Of a DNA stretch of 11,302 nucleotides, positions 1 through 4,342 are shown in pieces (positions within the stretch are counted from its first letter, which is position 1; each line of letters opens with the position of its first letter). The translations under genes were made by a program, and so were the position numbers. The notes beneath the pieces are model-generated. The model saw nothing but the letters and a program-made list of their open reading frames with translations, did no database searches and was not told the origin of the DNA. The DNA comes from DSYF01 sp041181065 (lineage in GTDB: Bacteria; Verrucomicrobiota; Verrucomicrobiia; Limisphaerales; DSYF01). The stretch lies in contig JBEGQI010000031.1 in NCBI GenBank assembly GCA_041181065.1, positions 1 to 11,302 of the forward strand, given 5' to 3'.

Positions 1-103
1 CCTGAGCCTGCTGGTCCCAAGTCCACCAAAGGTTGCGCGCCAGCTTGTGCAAGCCGGCGATGATGCTGTTCAGTTCTTCTGTCGTTAGCGGTTTCTTAGC
101 CAT
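1..103 (-). CDS. glgP: Alpha-glucan (glycogen/maltodextrin) phosphorylase, N-terminal fragment
   Basis: Only the first 34 codons are present; the gene runs off the left edge. The ATG at 103-101 opens a reading frame starting MAKKPLTTEELNSI and containing the segment LARNLWWTWDQQAQ at residues 21-34. An L-x-x-N-L-W-W-x-W-x-x-x-A sequence near the N-terminus is typical of the DUF3417 region of the long bacterial GT35 alpha-glucan phosphorylases, which release glucose-1-phosphate from alpha-1,4-glucans in the cytoplasm using pyridoxal phosphate. The catalytic domain is outside the window, so the assignment rests on this short signature. No good Shine-Dalgarno lies directly before the ATG; a GGAGG sits about 28 nt upstream but is inside a hairpin. 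The gene is separated from the upstream peptidase gene by about 155 nt and may have its own promoter. Confidence 0.7.
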   Translation of the reverse strand, partial: MAKKPLTTEELNSIIAGLHKLARNLWWTWDQQAQ

Positions 104-131
104 AAAAATCAGTAAGCAAAAATGCTGCCTT

Positions 132-145
132 CCTCCTTTCGGAGG
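132..145 (-). other. Short hairpin with GAAA tetraloop in the phosphorylase leader
   Basis: Read on the minus strand the sequence is CCTCC-GAAA-GGAGG, five G-C-rich pairs closed by a GNRA tetraloop. It lies just downstream of the candidate promoter, so it would form the 5' end of the phosphorylase mRNA. The 3' arm is a perfect GGAGG. A T-run (five T) follows about 10 nt later, too far away for a canonical terminator. It could stabilise the mRNA end or simply be a weak terminator remnant for the upstream gene. Confidence 0.35.
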
Positions 146-151
146 GCGCGC

Positions 152-180
152 ACTCTAGGTTTCATGCGTAAAAGCGGCAA
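152..180 (-). promoter_or_regulatory. Candidate sigma70-type promoter for the phosphorylase gene
   Basis: On the minus strand TTGCCG (180-175) and TAGAGT (157-152) are separated by exactly 17 nt. Each hexamer matches 4 of 6 consensus positions. Transcription would start near 145 and give a leader of roughly 42 nt before the ATG at 103. This fits the only sizeable gap downstream of the peptidase gene, but the match is weak and such pairs occur by chance. Confidence 0.3.
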
Positions 181-258
181 ACAAAATTCACGGCATCTTT
201 GTGCGGCGCTGGCGATTTGCACTCAATCTGGCTGAAGGCGGACAGCTCCGCGTGTCGT

Positions 259-2805
259 TTAGTGGACGCGCGGTTCAACCCCGAGCAGGTTGCGCACAAA
301 AAAGTCCGCGCGGCGTCGGGTGCCGTATTTGCCTTCGGCGGAGCCGTGGCCTGCGCCGGGAATGACGACGAGGTCGAAGTCCTTGTCGGCCTTGATGAGC
401 GCGTTGGCGAGTTGCATGGTCGAGGCGGGATCGACGTTCTCATCCATTTCGCCAACGAAGAGCATCAGCTTGCCGGTGAGATTGCGCGCATGAGTCATGT
501 TGGAGTTGTCGGCGTATTCCGGGCCGACGGGCCAGCTCATCCATTGTTCATTCCACCAGATCTTATCCATGCGGTTGTCGTGACAGCCGCAATCGGACAC
601 TGCGACTTTGTAGAAGTCGCCGTGGAAGAGCAGGGCGCCCGTGCTGTTCTGGCCGCCTGCTGAACCACCGTAAACGCCGACGCGCGACAGATCCATTTCG
701 GGATGTTGCGCGGCCGCCGCTTTCATCCACGCGATTCGATCGGGGAAGCCAGCGTCCTTCAGGTTCTTGAAACACACGTCGTGAAATTTCTTCGAGCGAT
801 TGCTCGTGCCCATGCCGTCGATCTTCACGACGACAAATCCCAGTTCCGCCATGCTTTGCATCTTGTAGTAAGTTTGAAACGACTTCGGCACGAACGAATC
901 GTGCGGCCCGGCGTAGATGTCCTCGATGACTGGATACTTCTTGTTCGCGTCGAAGTTTGTCGGGCGAACGATGATGCCGTAGATGTCCGTCTCGCCGTCG
1001 CGCCCCTTGGCCACGAAGCGTTCTGGCGCACGCCAGCCGGTCTTGAGCAACTCGCTCCCGTCAGCGCGTTCGAGTTCGCAGATCAACTTGCCATCCTCCG
1101 AGCGGCGCAATTCGTGGACCGGCGGCAGGTCCACTCGCGAAAACGTGTCGACGAAGAAGCGCTGATCGGGTGAGAACTCGATGGCGTGGGTGCCATCGCC
1201 TTCGGTGAGAACAGTGAGCCCGGTGCCGTCGAAATTCACGCGGCAGTAGTGGATGAAGTATGGGTCCTGTCCGGCGCGGATGCCGCCCGCGGTGAACCAG
1301 ACTTGCCGATTCTGTTCGTCCACGCGCTCAACCTTGCGCACGCCCCAATCGCCGCGCGTAATCTGGTTCTTCACCTTGCCGGTCGCCGCGTCGTAGAGAT
1401 AAAGATGATTCCAGCCGTCGCGTTCGCTCATCCAGATGAGTTCCTTCGTCGCGGGCAGGTGCTGGAGAAATTGTTTGCTGCTGTAACAGAAGAAGGTTTT
1501 GCATTGCTCGTCCACCAAGGCGCTGATCTCGCCGCTTTCGCCCCTGACTGAAATCACGCGCATGACTTGGTGTCCGCGCTGGTTGTAAAGAAAGGTGAAC
1601 CGCGACGAGTCTGGTTCCCAGCGTAGTTCGGTGATGCTCCACGGATTTGGGAAAAGTTCATCGCTCACCGGGATGTGTTTGCGTTTGTCTGGGTCGAACA
1701 GCTGCGGCTTCGCGAGCGGAATCTTGTCGCCGGGTTTGAGGTAATCGTAGGAATGCAGCTTCGGCTGAAGCTGGTCCTTGGGCGAAGACTCGACGTAGTA
1801 AACCTTCCGGTCGTCGCCCGCCTTGGTGCGCAGTGCGACAACGCGCTTGGAATCGGGCGACCACCAGACGCGCCCGGAGTATTCGTCATCCGCGCTGCCG
1901 TCGGTGCTGAGCGAATACTCCTCGCCCGAGTCCGGCTCGCGGATGAAGAGGTTGTGGTCTTTGAAGAACGCGACGTGTTTGCCGTCCGGCGATTCGAATC
2001 CGCCACCACCACTGCCGTTGCGTTGCCCGCGGCGGCGACGTTCAGCCGGTGGGTTGGTCCGTTCCCGACCTTTCCACGTTCCGTCAATGATGGCTGTGCC
2101 GGCTGCGTCTGCGGCCTCGAAGACGGCTACTGGTTTGCCCGCCTTGTCCGCCGCGAGCCAGACGTGGCCGGCGAACGTGTGCTGCTCATGCTGTCCGCCC
2201 GCGCGGATGCTTGCGTAGTGCGTGCGCTGACCGTCCTCGCCGATCCAGAACAACTCAACGGTGGACTCCGTGCGGTTCATGAACGTCACCGAAGTTTCTT
2301 CGCCGGTGCGTTGCGATGCTCGCGGCGCATCCAACACCGGCACCGACGACGCGGTTTTCACGGTGCCGGAGCCGTTCACCAGTTCGTAGGTTTCCAGATT
2401 CAACCGCCACGACTTTTCGGCGCCGCGCAACAAGACGGTCGGTTCGGTTTCACTGAATTCCAGGCGCTCAATGGGAAGATACGTTGAGTTGACCTTCTTG
2501 CCGCTGGTCTTGCTCAAGACGGCGGCGACCTTGGCGTGATCAAACGCGGGCGTTCGCTTGCCGGCGACGGCATCCACGAGGATGAATTCGCGGGCGCCGT
2601 TCGCGAGGTCGTTGCGATACCAGAACTTCGTGCCGTTGGCGAACCAGTTGGCCTGGAGCGTGGTTTTGTAGACCTTGCCGCTGAATAACTTTGGCAGGCT
2701 CTCCGCGCGTTCATAATCAGACTTGGTGCCTTGAGCTAAAGCGAAGTGTGGCGAGAGTCCGAGGACAAGCGAGACGTTCAGCAGGTGCAAAAGGAATGCG
2801 CGCAT
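259..2805 (-). CDS. Secreted S9 family (prolyl oligopeptidase/DPP IV-like) serine peptidase with an embedded VHL-like beta domain
   Basis: This 848-residue exported peptidase would cleave peptides, probably near proline, outside the cytoplasm. Visible order: signal peptide about 1-25 (ends ALA-Q); an N-terminal beta segment about 50-145; a pVHL-like beta domain about 171-232; an Arg- then Gly-rich linker about 246-270; the DPP IV-type beta-propeller from about 271, with repeated SPDGK/SPDSK-like blade motifs, to about 560; and an alpha/beta-hydrolase domain about 590-848. The catalytic triad reads Ser715 (GGSAGG), Asp788 (GEMDENVD) and His820 (GAGHG). The Ser-Asp and Asp-His spacings of 73 and 32 are close to those of human DPP4 (78 and 32). 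The Glu-rich WVYEEEF loop that binds the free N-terminus in classical DPP IV is absent at the expected place (around residues 300-318), so the exact specificity is uncertain. The ATG at 2805 is preceded by AAAGG at a plausible spacing, 49 nt after the thioredoxin-like gene. The protein is longer than usual (about 700-750) because of the inserted domain and linker. Confidence 0.93.
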   Translation of the reverse strand: MRAFLLHLLNVSLVLGLSPHFALAQGTKSDYERAESLPKLFSGKVYKTTLQANWFANGTKFWYRNDLANGAREFILVDAVAGKRTPAFDHAKVAAVLSKTSGKKVNSTYLPIERLEFSETEPTVLLRGAEKSWRLNLETYELVNGSGTVKTASSVPVLDAPRASQRTGEETSVTFMNRTESTVELFWIGEDGQRTHYASIRAGGQHEQHTFAGHVWLAADKAGKPVAVFEAADAAGTAIIDGTWKGRERTNPPAERRRRGQRNGSGGGGFESPDGKHVAFFKDHNLFIREPDSGEEYSLSTDGSADDEYSGRVWWSPDSKRVVALRTKAGDDRKVYYVESSPKDQLQPKLHSYDYLKPGDKIPLAKPQLFDPDKRKHIPVSDELFPNPWSITELRWEPDSSRFTFLYNQRGHQVMRVISVRGESGEISALVDEQCKTFFCYSSKQFLQHLPATKELIWMSERDGWNHLYLYDAATGKVKNQITRGDWGVRKVERVDEQNRQVWFTAGGIRAGQDPYFIHYCRVNFDGTGLTVLTEGDGTHAIEFSPDQRFFVDTFSRVDLPPVHELRRSEDGKLICELERADGSELLKTGWRAPERFVAKGRDGETDIYGIIVRPTNFDANKKYPVIEDIYAGPHDSFVPKSFQTYYKMQSMAELGFVVVKIDGMGTSNRSKKFHDVCFKNLKDAGFPDRIAWMKAAAAQHPEMDLSRVGVYGGSAGGQNSTGALLFHGDFYKVAVSDCGCHDNRMDKIWWNEQWMSWPVGPEYADNSNMTHARNLTGKLMLFVGEMDENVDPASTMQLANALIKADKDFDLVVIPGAGHGSAEGKYGTRRRADFFVRNLLGVEPRVH
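2110..2295 (-). other. pVHL-like beta domain encoded inside the S9 peptidase gene
   Basis: This segment encodes residues about 171-232. Residues 173-220 align without a gap to residues 74-121 of human pVHL as I recall that sequence, with about 16 identities in 48. Conserved landmarks are V-x-F-x-N-R at the start, W187, D191-G192, Y197, G203, H209, G213-H214, W216-L217 and D220. These correspond to pVHL Trp88, Asp92-Gly93, Tyr98, Gly104, His110, Gly114-His115, Trp117-Leu118 and Asp121; pVHL Ser111 is Thr210 here. Trp88, Tyr98, His110, Ser111, His115 and Trp117 form the pocket that holds hydroxyproline of HIF-alpha. The reading frame continues smoothly on both sides, so this is a real domain insertion, not a frameshift. 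Hydroxyproline binding is an inference from pocket conservation. The pVHL alpha domain (elongin C binding) is not seen. Confidence 0.8.
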
Positions 2806-2854
2806 AATGGCGCGCCTTTGTTACCAGCCGGCGCGGGCGACGCAAGCGCGCAGC

Positions 2855-3676
2855 TTACTGGCCGAATTTTTTCACCAGCTCTTCGAGCCGCTTGTCGGTA
2901 AGTGTGCCGGGGTTGCCGAGGTAACGGACGATGCCTTTCGGGTCCACGAGCACGACTTGCGGCACGCTGGTCACGCCGAGGTTGTTGACGAGTGTGGCCG
3001 AGGCGTCGATGCCGGTCGGGAAGTCCGACGGTGTGCCGGAGTCCGATTCCGGGTCATAGGATTTTTCCGAGACGATGCCAAAGAACACGAGGTCGCGGCC
3101 AAAGCGTCCGTGCAAGGTGTTCATGTCGGGCATGAATTTCTTCGAAGCCATGCTCCACGGCGCCCAGAGGTAGATGAGCTGGAATTTCCCGCGCGGCTCG
3201 GGCTTGTTGCCGATCCAGCGGTCCACCTTCACCTCCGGCAGCTCGCGGCCAATGGGTGATTTCTCCGACAGCGGATCGGCCAGGCTTTCCTCGCAGGTCA
3301 TGTCTTTGCGCCGTTTCATCTCGGCGGCCGAACGGGCATTCTCTTCAATCGTGACGACGACCTGCTTGTTGAATTCCTCGTTGTCGATCACCTGTTGCTG
3401 CTCGGCTGCCGTGGCTTCATTTTCATCGTAGTGGAAGAGCTTTTGCAGGTCGGGCTCGAGATTGCGCAGCTTGGCATTGCTGATTCCTTGAGTGTGCGTG
3501 AAGTAAACATCGGTGGCGTTGAAGCCGAGAATCGTCACGCGTTTATAGACGCGCGATCCGACTTTCATGGTGTCTAACTTGATCTGCTCCGCCCAACTGG
3601 GCAGCGCAAGGAGGAGCAGGGGCAGCAACAAGGCCAGGCAGCGCACCGTAACGAATTTAGGGCGGTCCAATGCCAT
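2855..3676 (-). CDS. Secreted thioredoxin-fold protein lacking the CxxC motif
   Basis: This 273-residue protein has a signal peptide (hydrophobic core about 12-26, cleavage after SWA near residue 29). An N-terminal beta-rich module (about 31-90) reads V-G-x-x-Y-x-x-V-T-I, then H-x-x-G-I and L-x-x-L-x-P-x-L-Q, a type I associate with secreted verrucomicrobial proteins. A TlpA/thioredoxin-like domain covers about 140-273. Its strand before the active site is LIYLWAPW and the cis-proline loop is intact (GVTSVP, Pro239, then VLVDPKG). Where redox-active members have W-C-P-P-C, this one has W-S-M-A-S (Ser175, Ser178). The only Cys of the mature protein is Cys128, outside the active site. It is therefore probably not a disulfide oxidoreductase and may be a binding or chaperone-like relative. 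The ATG lies 8 nt after the trpG-like stop codon, suggesting co-transcription, and the S9 peptidase gene follows 49 nt later. Confidence 0.82.
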   Translation of the reverse strand: MALDRPKFVTVRCLALLLPLLLLALPSWAEQIKLDTMKVGSRVYKRVTILGFNATDVYFTHTQGISNAKLRNLEPDLQKLFHYDENEATAAEQQQVIDNEEFNKQVVVTIEENARSAAEMKRRKDMTCEESLADPLSEKSPIGRELPEVKVDRWIGNKPEPRGKFQLIYLWAPWSMASKKFMPDMNTLHGRFGRDLVFFGIVSEKSYDPESDSGTPSDFPTGIDASATLVNNLGVTSVPQVVLVDPKGIVRYLGNPGTLTDKRLEELVKKFGQ

Positions 3677-3684
3677 GCTATGAG

Positions 3685-4251
3685 TCAGTGCAGCTTCAGA
3701 AAATTCCGCAGGATGGTCCGACCGCTCTCGGTCAGGATGCTCTCCGGATGGAACTGCACGCCCCAGACCGGATATTGTTTGTGCTTCACGCCCATGATCT
3801 CACCTTCCTCGGTCTCGGCGGTGATCTCTAGGCAATCTGGCAATGAACTGCGTTCGATGACGAGCGAATGATAACGCGTCGCCTCAAAGGGATTGGGCAT
3901 GCCTTCGAAAAGGTCCTTGCCGTTGTGTTTAATCGGCGAGGTCTTCCCGTGCATCATGCGATGGTTCACGATGACTTTCCCGCCGAAGGTGTGGCCGATG
4001 CATTGATGTCCGAGACAGACGCCGAACAATGGGATTTGCGGGCCGAAGGTGCGGATGATTTCGTTCGAGAGGCCGGCTTCGCGCGGCGAGCAGGGGCCGG
4101 GTGAAACCAAGATGCGTTCCGGCTTCAGTGCGCGGATTTCGTCCACGGAAATCTGGTCGTTCCGGACCACCTTCATGTCCGCCTGCATCTCGCCCAAGTA
4201 TTGGACGATGTTGTAGGTGAACGAATCGTAGTTGTCTATGACGAGCAACAT
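3685..4251 (-). CDS. trpG: Glutamine amidotransferase of anthranilate / aminodeoxychorismate synthase (component II)
   Basis: A class I glutamine amidotransferase of 188 residues that hydrolyses glutamine and passes ammonia to a chorismate-binding partner (TrpE for tryptophan, PabB for folate). It starts MLLVIDNYDSFTYN, the conserved N-terminus of the TrpG/PabA family. It has the oxyanion-loop motif SPGPCSP, the nucleophile in PLFGVCLGHQ (Cys79 counted from this ATG), and the His-Glu pair in GVQFHPES (His168 and Glu170). All catalytic residues are present and the length is normal. I chose the ATG at 4251 because it matches the family N-terminus. A TTG at 4260, in frame, would add three residues and has AAGG close upstream, so it is possible. 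No trpE or pabB is in the window, so TrpG and PabA cannot be separated; many bacteria use one amphibolic subunit for both. It lies about 90 nt after the fkp-like gene and 8 nt before the thioredoxin-like gene. Confidence 0.93.
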   Translation of the reverse strand: MLLVIDNYDSFTYNIVQYLGEMQADMKVVRNDQISVDEIRALKPERILVSPGPCSPREAGLSNEIIRTFGPQIPLFGVCLGHQCIGHTFGGKVIVNHRMMHGKTSPIKHNGKDLFEGMPNPFEATRYHSLVIERSSLPDCLEITAETEEGEIMGVKHKQYPVWGVQFHPESILTESGRTILRNFLKLH

Positions 4252-4297
4252 CGCGGGCAATCTACCTTGGCAAATCTTCGTGGCAATCCCGGATAAA

Positions 4298-4319
4298 TCC
4301 CCGGTTATCAGGCCGGGGA
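4298..4319 (-). other. Intergenic hairpin between the fkp-like and trpG genes
   Basis: CCCCGG (4299-4304) pairs with CCGGGG (4313-4318) across an 8-nt loop, with one further T-A pair outside. It sits in the roughly 90-nt gap between the fkp-like stop and the trpG start. No T-run follows on the minus strand (the next bases are ATTTATCC), so it is at best an imperfect terminator or an mRNA-processing/stability element. A gap of this size plus a stem might separate expression of the two genes. Confidence 0.35.
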
Positions 4320-4342
4320 CAGCGATTAGGCGAAGAGTGGGT

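Noticed and set aside
1675..2487. A 270-codon plus-strand frame opposite the S9 peptidase
   Set aside because: It is fully antisense to a well-supported coding region, including the VHL-like segment, with no motif or ribosome binding site.
4298..4319. Intrinsic terminator after the fkp-like gene
   Set aside because: The stem is real but no T-run follows on the minus strand, so I list it only as a hairpin.
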